Below are positions 22,104 through 33,497 of a stretch of 64,000 nt of DNA, in pieces. This DNA is from Cladosporium sp. IMV 00045. Taxonomy: Eukaryota > Ascomycota > Dothideomycetes > Cladosporiales > Cladosporiaceae. The number at the start of each line of letters is the position of its first letter. Position 1 is the stretch's first letter. Under the pieces are notes generated by a model. That model ran no database searches, had not been told where the DNA came from, and was given only the letters and a program-made list of their open reading frames with translations. Made by a program: the position numbers and the translations under genes. The stretch covers positions 84,404-148,403 of the forward strand of contig MSJI02000885.1 in the NCBI GenBank assembly GCA_001931905.2, written 5' to 3'.

Positions 22104-24149
22104 ATGGCGCCGGCGGCTACGAAGCGACGCTCAGGTCGCCAGGCCGCCACGCGCAAACGCTCCAAGTATATCGATCCAGAGACCGACGACGACTTTGAGG
22201 CTAGCGAACCAGAAGCCGACAACTCCCCCGACCCGCTCCAAGCAGCAGCACCAGCGCCCAAGAAGCGCAAGGTCACACGCAAGACCCATCGTCCGCAGAC
22301 TCGGAGCAAGGTTGCCAAAGCAAAGCCGAAAGCACAAACAAGGATCATCGGCAAGACGCGCAAACCGCGCACGACTGCTGCTGAGAAGGCCGAGGCGGGC
22401 AAATTCAAAGGACCAAGTGATGGCAAGATCCCAGATTGGTCGACACTTCCTCTGGCCATCTTGCGCGATGTCTTTGTCTTTGGCTCGCAGCCCGCAGATA
22501 GCGACAGTGTGTCGTGGGTGCATAATGCTGCGCATACCTGTCGCGCATTCGCTGAGCCTGCCCTTGAGGCCTACTACAACTCTCCCGCCTTCTTGAACAC
22601 ACTTCAACCACACCACCTGCTGGAGTTATTGCGCATGCGAAAGGATCGTTACATAAACTACAATACGAAAGTCAAGAGCTTGGAGATCGACATGAGGAAG
22701 CTCAGCTATACCGCGCACAATCGGCCTCTCTTCGACTTGAGCGAGCTGGTCGCCGAGGTGCCACAATTACAGCATCTCGAAGTGACCAACCCAATCGATG
22801 TACCACCGTATCGGCGGATGAAAACACAGCAGTGGTACTATCCTGCCAATCTTTTCCAGACACTAGAAGAACACGGACAGCGACTCAAGACGTGGCGCTG
22901 GAGTCGCGACATGATCAGCGACCCGTCCCAGCTGTACCCTCAAATTGCCTCTGTCCATGAGGGCAAGGCTTTTCGGACCATCAAGACTCTCGCGTTGTGT
23001 GGGTTCGACGTAGACGACAGTCCTGCGTCCAAAGTGACAGGCGACGACGGGGAGGAGATCGTTCTGGATATGTCATGGGCCATTGCGAAACTGCCAAACG
23101 TCAAGAACCTGAGCTTCATATCCTGCAACATAGTGCGCGATGATTTTCTCAACAAGCTTCCTGCTGATCTGGAAAGCCTGGAGCTGGTGAACTGCTGGAA
23201 AGTCGACAGCGATATGCTGACCGATTACCTCAACCAAAAAGGCTCCCAGCTCAAAGAGCTGATCCTGAGACACAATGTCACCCTCAACCTGACTTTCCTG
23301 ACTGTACTCGCCACAGCCTGTCCCCGACTCGAGACACTCATCGTAGACGGACATTACTACAGCGAGAGAGTCTCCATCAACGACGCCGAGCCAGAATACG
23401 CCGAGCTCCTCACTGCATCGGACATTCCTGCATGGCCAACCACTCTCCGCCATCTTTCTCTCCTCCACTTGCAGAAATGGTCGCAAGAAGCAGGTACCAA
23501 TTTCTTCCGCTCGCTCGTAGAAGGCGCGCCCTCTTTACCAGACCTCCGCCACCTCGCCATCCAAGCCCACATCGACATCCCCTGGCGCGACCGCGCTGGC
23601 TTCCGCGACATGTGGACCGAACGCATGCAGCGCGTGTTCCTCCAACGCGGCAAACCTCCACACCCATACCACGGCTCCAAGCGTCAGTACGAGCTGTGGA
23701 AACAAGTCAAAGAGAAGAACGGAGTCGACGACCCAAACGACATCGCCTTCGAAGCAGCCCTCAATCCTAACAGGATGAGCCACGTCGAAATATCGCCACA
23801 CAAACCCACCGGCGAAACCGAAGTCGAGTTCTCCTCTCCGACATCTTCCCCCGCCGCGAAAGCGCCTCCCACCCGCCGCAGCACGCGCGTCAAATACAGC
23901 CAGCCCTCCACCGAGGCCGAATCGGCGTCCGAAGACGCTTCGGACACAGCGCCGGATGGAGACGATGATGTGCCTCCGCCTCTCTTCGTTCAAGGCCTGT
24001 GCAACGTCGTAGACGTGCGCATTGACAATCAGCGTCCGCGCGAGAATATGTTCACCGAGCGGGATTTCCTCGACAGCGAGAGGAGCGGTGATGAGGATTG
24101 GAATGAAGGTGCAGATATGGAGTTCGAGGATGATGGGTATGCTTGGTGA
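22104..24149 (+). CDS. F-box/leucine-rich-repeat protein, allele 2
   Basis: Same 681-residue protein as 8887-10932, with F-box-like segment and leucine-rich repeats in the same places and the same TTCACCATGGCG start context. I count about 24 residue differences (3.5%), most conservative and many in the disordered N- and C-terminal parts. There is no frameshift or early stop, so both alleles look functional. Confidence 0.8.
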   Translation: MAPAATKRRSGRQAATRKRSKYIDPETDDDFEASEPEADNSPDPLQAAAPAPKKRKVTRKTHRPQTRSKVAKAKPKAQTRIIGKTRKPRTTAAEKAEAGKFKGPSDGKIPDWSTLPLAILRDVFVFGSQPADSDSVSWVHNAAHTCRAFAEPALEAYYNSPAFLNTLQPHHLLELLRMRKDRYINYNTKVKSLEIDMRKLSYTAHNRPLFDLSELVAEVPQLQHLEVTNPIDVPPYRRMKTQQWYYPANLFQTLEEHGQRLKTWRWSRDMISDPSQLYPQIASVHEGKAFRTIKTLALCGFDVDDSPASKVTGDDGEEIVLDMSWAIAKLPNVKNLSFISCNIVRDDFLNKLPADLESLELVNCWKVDSDMLTDYLNQKGSQLKELILRHNVTLNLTFLTVLATACPRLETLIVDGHYYSERVSINDAEPEYAELLTASDIPAWPTTLRHLSLLHLQKWSQEAGTNFFRSLVEGAPSLPDLRHLAIQAHIDIPWRDRAGFRDMWTERMQRVFLQRGKPPHPYHGSKRQYELWKQVKEKNGVDDPNDIAFEAALNPNRMSHVEISPHKPTGETEVEFSSPTSSPAAKAPPTRRSTRVKYSQPSTEAESASEDASDTAPDGDDDVPPPLFVQGLCNVVDVRIDNQRPRENMFTERDFLDSERSGDEDWNEGADMEFEDDGYAW

Positions 24150-24992
24150 GGATGAGAGTTGGGTTCGTGCACGAGCGTGACAGATGATCCCCGCGCCCGT
24201 GCAGAGAGGTCAGCTATGGGTTTTATTTTGCTTTGTCGTGATTTTGTTTGTTGGCGTTTGAGATGGAGGGAAATGGAAAATACCCAGATTGCCATCAGCG
24301 GCTTGGCTCTTTCGTATTATTGGCGTTCACTGCGTCGGGCTCATGGAAAGGGAAAATGGAAGGGATAATGGCTCTGAAGCGTATGGCTTATTCTATACTA
24401 TTGACGTAAATTCTACCAATTTCCTACCGATTGGACGTGTTGTTGAAAATTTGAGCCAGAGTGACGGCTCCTATAGGTGATGGTAAGAGTGTGTGGGATT
24501 GGTCGGTTTCTTCCCAAGGCGAATCGGCATCCCCATGATACTGTCGACTCTTGAGCTTATTGCAAAGCGAATGGAGTTAAGAATCACCACGAAGTAGTAC
24601 AAGTGGTTGCCAACGATGGGTGAAGCAGTACCCAGGTACCCGCGTAAGCGAGATTGTGCCGCGCATGCACGTGTAGCCCAACAACATGACCACCATCAAC
24701 CATTCACTGCACAGAAAGGCAAATGTAAAGAGCCTTGATGTTTACCTATATTGTCATAGATATAGGTCGATCTACCAAATAAACCTTTCCCAAGACCCGA
24801 AAGTGGAGCTTAACGCCCAGACGTCATTCCCTTACCCCAAGTTAAATGCCACCGCTCCTGCTCTCACATGAACATGCACACTTCACTCATGAATGAGAGA
24901 GTGAATCGCCTTGCCTTACAGACAAGGTAGCCATACTTCCCTGATAGTACCCACAACATTTCTACCTAGGCGATTGTTGCGACACTCCCCAA
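24150..24992. other. Intergenic region, allele 2
   Basis: Counterpart of 10933-11766. No gene is seen. The alleles differ most at about 24570-24660, where indels break the alignment. Confidence 0.6.
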
Positions 24993-25997
24993 ATGGACAC
25001 GACCACGACCAAGCCGGTGTGCCCATTCCTGGACCTTCCAGTGGAACTCCGCCTTCTAATATACTCCCACACCTTGCTCGAGAGCCCGAAGATAACCATT
25101 TCAAGTGCCAAGGTGACCGGCGCGCCATCGGATATCGTGAACCGTCTTTATGAAGACGGTCGATCAGCCTTCCCGGGAATACCCCTACACGGCGAACCCG
25201 TCATCGAGGAAGACTACGATGCAAGTTTACTTTCCATCACGACGCCCCCAACCATTTCGCACTCGCAATCTCGTCGTGACCGACATTACCCATCCTGTCC
25301 GCCCTTACTCCTCACCAACAAGCAAATCCACAGCGAGCTCAAGAGCCATTTCGACCTCAAACACCGGCGAAGCGCCAGCGTCTTCGTCGCCTATCCCCAC
25401 GGTCTACACGTCTTCCACACTCTGGCACCCTCCCTAATCCAACAAGCCCGTTCGATCCACATCGCAGGTCTATACACACCGACCACATTCTCTCCCACCC
25501 ACCGAGCCTACCTGCCTTCGGAACCGCCACCCTCCGTCCCTCTTGCGCACAACTACAACAGCCGCGAAATCCCGGACTCAGCCAGCGAACTCGGCAATCT
25601 GATCAAATCACTCTTCGGCGAGCGCGCACGCCACTCGGTCGATAAGCTAGAGCTCCGCATCTACTATCCCGGCGAAGACAGCTACAGCACAGTTTGGGGC
25701 GACGACTGTTCGCCGATCGTGATGGCGCTGCGCAACATTTTCATCGGCGAGATCAAAATCACCGTCTACCGCGGACGCTATGGGACGGGGGTAAAGTTGG
25801 CGGCTTCGGCGAACGCGGATCAGAGAAGGGTCGTTTCAACCGTTTGGAGGAGGTTGGAGGAGGGGCGGCGTGGTGAGCCGGCTTGTGGGAGTTGGGTTGT
25901 CGATCCGAAGTGGCCGGATTGGGAGGTCGAGAGTGATGCGAGTGAGGGCGATACGGTCCTGACCAGTATAGTTCCAAGGGACGTCGGGGATGCGTAG
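24993..25997 (+). CDS. F-box-like fungal protein (LPVELRLLIY type), allele 2
   Basis: Same 334-residue protein as 11767-12771, with FLDLPVELRLLIY near the N-terminus and LLLTNKQIHSEL in the middle. Six residue differences by my count, three of them in the last 60 residues. The frame is intact. Confidence 0.75.
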   Translation: MDTTTTKPVCPFLDLPVELRLLIYSHTLLESPKITISSAKVTGAPSDIVNRLYEDGRSAFPGIPLHGEPVIEEDYDASLLSITTPPTISHSQSRRDRHYPSCPPLLLTNKQIHSELKSHFDLKHRRSASVFVAYPHGLHVFHTLAPSLIQQARSIHIAGLYTPTTFSPTHRAYLPSEPPPSVPLAHNYNSREIPDSASELGNLIKSLFGERARHSVDKLELRIYYPGEDSYSTVWGDDCSPIVMALRNIFIGEIKITVYRGRYGTGVKLAASANADQRRVVSTVWRRLEEGRRGEPACGSWVVDPKWPDWEVESDASEGDTVLTSIVPRDVGDA

Positions 25998-26550
25998 AAT
26001 GACGGCTGGGTTTGGGAGTGGATTGGTCCGTGGTTTAGCGGATGAGTCGAATGGTGAAGTTGTTTTGGGATGATGTTCAACGGTATTTCTTGGGGCGATA
26101 CGGATTTTCTGACTGGATATGACTCGACATAGGCGGTCTTTTACTGGAACGTGTTTGCTCTTCCCTATGGTTTGTTGTACGGACGAAGCAATTTAGATAC
26201 CCACCTACATTCTTGACAAACTTTGTTTTTCTTTTGAACCAAGGGCTCCGCAGATATCACATCTCTGGAAGTCGATGATCTCGGAAACATCTAAGACTCT
26301 GCAAAGCCCAGTGACTTGACGAGCGAGGTCCACGTATCAGCACGGATGATTCTACCGATTTATGAAAGAAAGCAAAACCACCTACGCAATTCACCAAACC
26401 AACTTCACAACCGCATACAAGCGAAGTGCCTCGCGAAGAGGACAACGCCACCAGCGCCATCTTAAGCGCCCAAGTGATCATGTGCACAAAAAATGCTCAC
26501 CCTACAGTAGCGAGGCCTCACAAACGAAAACCACAGTCCTTCCCCGCCAG
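25998..26550. other. Intergenic region, allele 2
   Basis: Counterpart of 12772-13359. No gene is seen. Confidence 0.5.
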
Positions 26551-26898
26551 TCAATCAAATACAACCGTACAGCACTCTTTATTCACTTCCCACATATGAA
26601 CCCCACCGCCTTCTGCAGCAACCACCAAACTCGGCAAGCACCCTTGCCCAAAAAGAGCCTCAGAGCCATTGAACAGCCTTGGCGCTTCGCACGCATAGCC
26701 GGACACGCCGAAGCAGGTGGTTTTGGGGTCTTTGATCGTAAACTCGACATGACCCGACCGGGAGAGGGGTTGGCGAGCCGGCCACCCGCCATATCGAGCG
26801 AGGAATGCAACCTCAGCAGTGAGTTGTTCGTACTCTAGAGTGCTGGACGCCTCGCCTTCATCAGCCAAAGCACCAGCAGACAGATGTGGAAAGTCCAT
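26551..26898 (-). pseudogene. Possible gene relic, allele 2 (longer frame)
   Basis: A 115-codon minus-strand frame starting MDFPHLSAGALADEGEASS and containing GHVEFTIKDPKTTCFGVSGY. The other allele (13360-13690) breaks the same frame by a 1-base deletion. Codons upstream of the ATG (a DLVHRICFDSL-like stretch) may belong to the same old gene. I do not recognise the family; it may be a recently dead or short fast-evolving gene. Confidence 0.3.
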
Positions 26899-29800
26899 GA
26901 GAGAGTCGAAGCAAATCCTGTGGACTAGATCGGTGGATGCACTGCATCGCAGCTGCGTTGTTGCTATCCTTTCACTGCCATGATCCCCGTCATACTCTCC
27001 CCATTACTGTCTATGGTCGATTTCCGTGCCGGAAAAACGAAAAAGCGTGCAACCGCGCGTCCTACATCCTGCGTTCTGCATGCTGCGCGGCTGACTGGAC
27101 TTGGAATCTGCTTTGCCGTGCTGTGGCTTGCAGGCTTGCAGATGTTGCTCTTGGACTGTACATACATGCTCGGTAATCGCCTGATGGGCTTGCAGACTTG
27201 CAGCTGGAGGCGTTTCCGTTTCGCTTTCTCGCACGCGCTGGGATGGGATGGGCTGGGCGTCTGCCGTGAGCCGGAGGATGTGAGCATGGGAGGGGAAGTG
27301 GAGTGTGAAGATGAAGAAGGTGAGGTGGCGAGGAGGAGTGGTGGCGGCGGCGGCGCCTCAGCAGAGAAAGAAAGTGCTGTCCCGGCGAGACAATTGGCCG
27401 ATACAACCTCTTACAGCTCAACTAGACATCCTCAAAAAAAAAAAAAAAAAAAAGTCTTAACCTCGTTTCAAGTGCAAGTGATGAGCTCCAATCGACCTCC
27501 CCCTCCTCCCACGGCGGAAGAAACCCCGTATTGTACCCTTAGCGAGAAGTGATAATAAAACGTCTTGGGAAACATCCCGAGCACGGCAAGTGCCTACCAA
27601 CCTACCTGCACATGCACGTGTATAGTGGTACCGTAATATCCATTTGCACATAACCGACGAAAATGACGAAAGTGACGATGACGACGACGAGTATATTATC
27701 CTTACGGTCACCGCCGCCGCGTCTCCCTCCTGCATGGGTCGCGGCGCACAAACACACTCGCATGCAGCATGCATGCATACACATAATGCAGTACATGCAT
27801 GTACATGCACGCAGAGCGCGGCGTAAAAGGCGTCGGCTCCGGTTGTCGGGCCGGGGGGACGGATATATATATGATATTTTCCTCGTTCTTGATGGGAAGG
27901 GAATGAAAGAGAAATCACGACATTCGACGGACGTTTCAGATGCTCAGATAGCGAGAAAGGCGAAGCAAGGCGGTCTCGACAGATAAGAGATAGGGCATGG
28001 CATGGCGTGGGATGGCCTGATGACGCGGGCGTGGGAGTCTTCTCCACTCCACTACTGTATAATAGAGACCGCCTCGCATGCGCGCTACATAGGCGCGCGG
28101 GCAGGATAGAGTAGACGGGATGGGATAATCGATTGATCAATCAATTGACCGGCCGATAGAGTTCGTCGATGCAATCCCGCCGGTGAGAGACTACATCTAC
28201 GCGAGGACGACGACACATGGGATGAACGACGACCACGACGATGGTTGATGACAGAGTACATAGCATAAGGTAGCATGGCAAGGATCCGAGGACCCGACAA
28301 GTCGGAACAGCAAAGCATGGGGAGTAATGACGATCTCCCAGCCTGGCTGTAGGCGACATTGCGATGGACAAGAATCACGAATTGCGAATGTTTTGGAAAG
28401 ACAACTTTAAAATTGACAGGCATTCGCAGACGCAATGCAAGTAATGAGAGAGGAGCGATGGGATTCTAGGGCACGCTTCATTTGCATAATAATCTCCTTC
28501 CGTTGTTTGCACAGATTGAGAGTCGTTTGCACAATTTGAGAATCAATATCGACAAGTCGACACATCGTCGAGCCAACCGCGAGTTTCTTTGGTGGGATGA
28601 GGAGAAATCGATCTCGATTAAACTCACTCACACGACCTCAACGATGACATACATCGACGGAGGAACTCTTTCGCGATCTTGCGAGACTCGCCAACAACCG
28701 AGGCGAGAATGGAAAACCGGGCTCGCGGCTCCAATTCTCCAAGAGAAATCAGTAACACCAGCATGGATGGTCCTCGTACCTTCTAGTCTTCTGGCCTTTC
28801 TTTCAATTTGAGTCAACCTCGAAAAGTGGAGGATCGCCCGCACCGCCGTTTTGGGGACGCCAGGGCCCGCCGTTTCAGCTTCCTGTGGGAAGTTTTGAAT
28901 TTCGCGCGCGCGGGGAAGTCAGTCTATCCACCTGCCGGTGACGTTCGGTGGTGCTATGCCTTTTGGGGAGTGATGGGAAAGTGTTGGAAAGTATGTTTGT
29001 GCGAAGGGTAAGCATGTCTCATCAGTCGTATGCTCGTCGATCGCATGGTGAGGTGGGGGGAAGGGTTGCACGGGAGTAGTGGTGGTGGTTCATATGGGGT
29101 GGTTGCGAGATGGAGAAGATCTAGAAATGATGGAAGGCACCAAGACGAGTGTTGCAGCATCACAAACAGAGAACAAAGATCCTCGGATCCCCTCCAAGCA
29201 AGCAAGGGGCAATTGGCAAGATCTCAAATCATCCATCCAAGCACCAGGGTTCATCCCAGATCGAGATGGCGTAGAGAAAGCCAGCTTCATCCAAAATTCA
29301 TGAAACGCCCTCAGCGCCAACCGACGATCTTTCCCCTTCAAACCTCCTCACGCTTCTCGATCGCCCCTCTGAGAAGCATGTCTCACGCCGGCCGTTCTTC
29401 AAGTTCTTCAGCAAGGCCTAGCTCCTACCGCTTTGGGATTTTACACTTTTCGCCCTGGCGTCCCCAGCGGAACAGAGTTAGGCTGGCCTTTTGACAGGGG
29501 GGGTTTTGAGACAAGCGAGATTTTTGAACGCGCAATACGTGGGGTTGTGCTCGAGCGATGGCGATTTGGGGGCAGGGATTGGAGCTTTGGGTCGAGATGG
29601 GGGCGTGGGTGATGCTGGCTTTGGGTCGCTTTGGCAGGGGTTTGGTTTGGGTGGTGAGGTTTGGGGATGGATGTTTTGGTTATTTTGGAGATTTGTGTGT
29701 ATAGTGTTGTCTTGGGGGTGGGTTTATGTAAGAATTGTGAGTTTCGCTTGATGATTCTTGCTGTTGTTTAGAAGAGCTGGCCTTCGAAAACGCGTTCATG

Positions 29801-32519
29801 AAGAGAGAGGCTGGTGATGACTAGTGAGTACGACGGTATGTGAGGGAAATGTCTTTTTTGCTGGTTTCCGGCGATGAGAGACATTCGCGAGCGGTGAGTG
29901 TGATTTGTGTGATACGACTGCCTGCCCTTGACGTAGGGGTGTGATATATAGGTACTCGTAGATAGCGATATGGAAGCAGATCATTCCTGAATAACTAGTA
30001 CAGACACGCGGTCACATATGCACACATAACAGAAATCACGTACATGCACAAATCACAAAACAGACACGGATACATGAATACCGAGATAAACGTTTCCCAT
30101 CCGCCTCTCTCCGCGATCTCGTCTGATACATCATACAATTGATACGTAGCCGATTCAAGCATGGTGGAGTCGCCATCATCGCACTTCCTAGTCAGAAGTT
30201 CTGCTTCTGTTTCTTCTCAAGCTTCTGCTTCTTCTCTTCCTAGCAAGGTGGACCCCAAAACCCACTCACCTGCAAGCTAGTCTCCACGCATTCCCATGGA
30301 TACGAAGGAAACGGTCGCAAAGATAGCGCGTGTGGAATCGTCGGGGATTTTGTGCAGAAGCGCCGTAGACGCGCGAAGGAAAACGCGTTTGCTTTCTTGC
30401 TTTCCTTTTTTTTTTTTCTTCCTTTTTTTGTGCACGTATGTGCACATACACAAAATCGTGACATATCCACACGAAAGACGTTGGGCGGTACGGTTTTTTC
30501 TACTGGGTGTGGAGCCGCGCGGACGGCGGGTCGATGAGACAGGTGAGAGATGGCGGAGAGGCCGATTGCGAAGGCTCGAGCTCTTGTACTCTCTCATCGT
30601 AGACGATGGATGATGCAAGTGAAAGGTAAGCGCGGTGAAGTAATACCGTAGAGATCTCTGGATCGATGGATGCGGCACGATTGACAATAAGTGAAGTAAA
30701 TCATATTGCAGAAGAATCCATGCGAGGAATTTCTGCTGCGTACATGAAGAACGATTTTTCTCCTGCCCTCCCTTGTTCTGCCTATTGAATAAACACCCAT
30801 GTCCCTACCTTTCGAATCCTTGTCGTCGTATCATGCAATCCACGCCATCTTTGCAATCCCCATCAGGCGGCCTGTTCCCATGCACTATGTAGGCTGGCCG
30901 TTTGTGACCGGGGATAGCAGCGCGCAGCGCGAGGCCTCATGCATGATGCATGCGAGGCAAGGGCAGCGCGAAAGTCCATGTGAGTGAACGAGCGACGCGT
31001 TTCCCGACATCGCGGCAGAGAGGCAGGGTAGGTGGAAAGTATAAAAAATTCCACCAGCAAGGGTGGGGATTTGGGAGAGAAAAAATATCCCGCGGTGAGG
31101 AAGGTGAGGAACAAGAGGATGATGGTAAACCCCACGTGTGTCCGCTCCGTGGTATGGCGGCAGACAGGCGCGGCGGTGGATTGGAGAGCGGATGGGGCGA
31201 GAGAGCTTGATGCATGTATGCTGCTATCGTCTGTTGCTAGTACTGTGGAGCTCGGCTGGGATGATGTCTTCTTTCTGGGTGGAGGCATACGAAGACCATG
31301 GGCGGATCGAATGGGGAGCAATTCATTGGGAGGGGAGAGATGTTCTATTGCTGGCCGGGCGCCTCGTACCGGTGGTCGATGGAGACAGTGAAAGGTAAGG
31401 TAGGTCAGAGCAATGCCGAGGGAGCGACGATGACATGCTTGCCGGCTAAGGCAGGCTACAGGTAGCTAGGCATGTAGCTGGCGCGAAAGGGCAAGCGATG
31501 GGATAGGCCAGAGAGGCCAGAGGGGAGAAGTGTACCACACACGAGGGAAGCTATAACCCTCCTCGAATCGGGGGATGGGAGTACGTATACGTATGTGCCT
31601 ACATACGTACATGGGGCGTATCACCCGTGCCGCTGCAGGTGGAGAGCCACAGCAGAGGCATGATCGGAAAGTCAAAAAAAAGTTTGCCCACGCCCACATG
31701 CCATGCGGTGCTTCCCTGGGTGAGGGGGGAACAGCTGCGATGCTTGGATTTGAAGATATGGCATGTGAAGGGCAGAGCGGGAGAGGGCAAGACAGATAGG
31801 ATGGAAGAGAGATAGCAAGGACTACGGAGGTATCGCTAACGGGTGGATGGCAAGGATAGGATGAGATGATCAAATGGATATGAGAAAATAGAACTCAGGG
31901 CGGGCTAGGTGAGGGTTAGTGCAGACGAGCAGCAACGGCGGCGCTGAAGCTAGGGCCAGGATCGGGTGGGTGATGATGAAGAAGAGGAGGGAGGATCGTG
32001 TGAGAGCAGCCATATTGTGTGAGGCGTTTCCGCAGGCATCTTTAGAGTGGTGGTGATAGTGGATGAGTGGGAGAGGCTTCAAAAAATAATTGGAGTTCTC
32101 TGGAGGACTAATGCTGTGGGAATGGAGTAGTGCCTGGGAGGAAAAGGTGTTGATCGCGCTGTGAGTGGAAGGAAATCGGCAGGCTATCGACCACCAGGGG
32201 CCGAGCTAGGCGCTGCTAGCGTCGCCCGTTGCCTTTCTTTGCCCTGCGCCTGCGAAGAAAGACTTACTGATAGCGGTATGATGGGAAAGGTAGGGTGAGT
32301 TGAGGCGAGGCGAGTGATGAGTGGAGGGAGGTTGAGGTGGTGGTGGTGGTGGTGGTGGTGGTGTTGGTGTTGGTGTTGGTGGTGAGCGGGTGAGTGGTGC
32401 GTGGTAGGAGGTATTACGATCCTAGTGACGGGATGAAATGTAAGTGAGGTAAGGTGGTGTCTAGTAGTGGTGGTCGAGGGTAGAGTAGGGTCGTCTCTTA
32501 GGAAGTGAGGGCCAGGTCA
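26899..32519. other. Long gene-poor region upstream of BNI4, allele 2
   Basis: Counterpart of 13691-19199. No recognisable gene. It holds a run of 20 A (27434-27453) absent from allele 1, a TGCATG-rich segment (about 27595-27825), poly-T near 30405-30428, and an expanded GGT/GTT repeat at about 32336-32383. Conserved islands are at about 28818-28997, 30280-30330 and 31490-31720. Confidence 0.5.
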
Positions 32520-33497
32520 AGTCAGGTCAGGTCAGGTAGCACTCTCGATCTGCCTGCTGCTGCTGCTGCTCGTAACTCTCCCGCTGCACTGCTTTCTGCT
32601 GCACTCTGCACTGCACATCATCACCACCTCCTCTTCTCTCACCACTCTCCACCACCACCACACTTCAATTTTCCATTGTCCGGACATTTCTTCCCTCTCC
32701 TCACCTCCACCTCCCGCCCGCGTTCTCGCCACCGCCCCGCCCACACGCCGTCGTCGCCGTTGTTGTTGATCGCGTCGCCCTGGGGTTTGCCGAGAGCACG
32801 GCCAGCATTCCTAAACACCACGACACACCACCGTCAGGAGCACTCGCCCGCTGCCACCTGCCCCGTCAACCCATCCCACTGCTCTCTCTACTACCCGTTA
32901 CCATCCCAATAATAATACCACCACCACTGCCAAACACCACCCCACCGCCCTCTGCTCCTCCACCGCCCGCCGCCAACGCTCGCTGATCTCGCCTCCCTCC
33001 TCTCGATGTGGTTCTGAGACCCTCCACCTCTCTGCTTCGGCAGAATCCCACGCCGTGCTACACCTTTCTTCACCCTCCACGGGCTGAGACTCCTGCCGCC
33101 CAGGTACGTGGTTGCAAGACATCAATACACACGCTACACTTCACTTCATTTGCACTCCCTTCTTTCGTCTCTCCCTCCTCTTCCCCCTCCGTCCAGTTCA
33201 CCCATCTCTGCATCATGTCTTTAGCCGCTAAGCAGAGCCGCGTCCCGGCCTGCTGATAGGGGTCCGCCTCCCACGCTTCTTTCACCTTCACCACCTCCCA
33301 TCTGCCATTGACTCTCGCCCACGCTTCTCACGCCTCCTCTACCTTCTTGTCATACCATCATTCACTCTTTTCCGCTTCTCCCACTGACTGCTGGCCGGCT
33401 CAGATAATATACATACCCTTGCTCCACCAACCCCTACCTTCGATATCCATCTTCGCCAATCCCTCGTTCGCTTTGATCTTTTACACTGGCAGGACCC
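32520..33497 (+). promoter_or_regulatory. BNI4 5' leader, allele 2
   Basis: Counterpart of 19200-20134. The proposed leader intron runs 33104-33492 (CAG|GTACGT to GGCAG). The MWF-stop frame (33006-33017) and the 13-codon uORF (33215-33256) are both kept. Confidence 0.45.
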
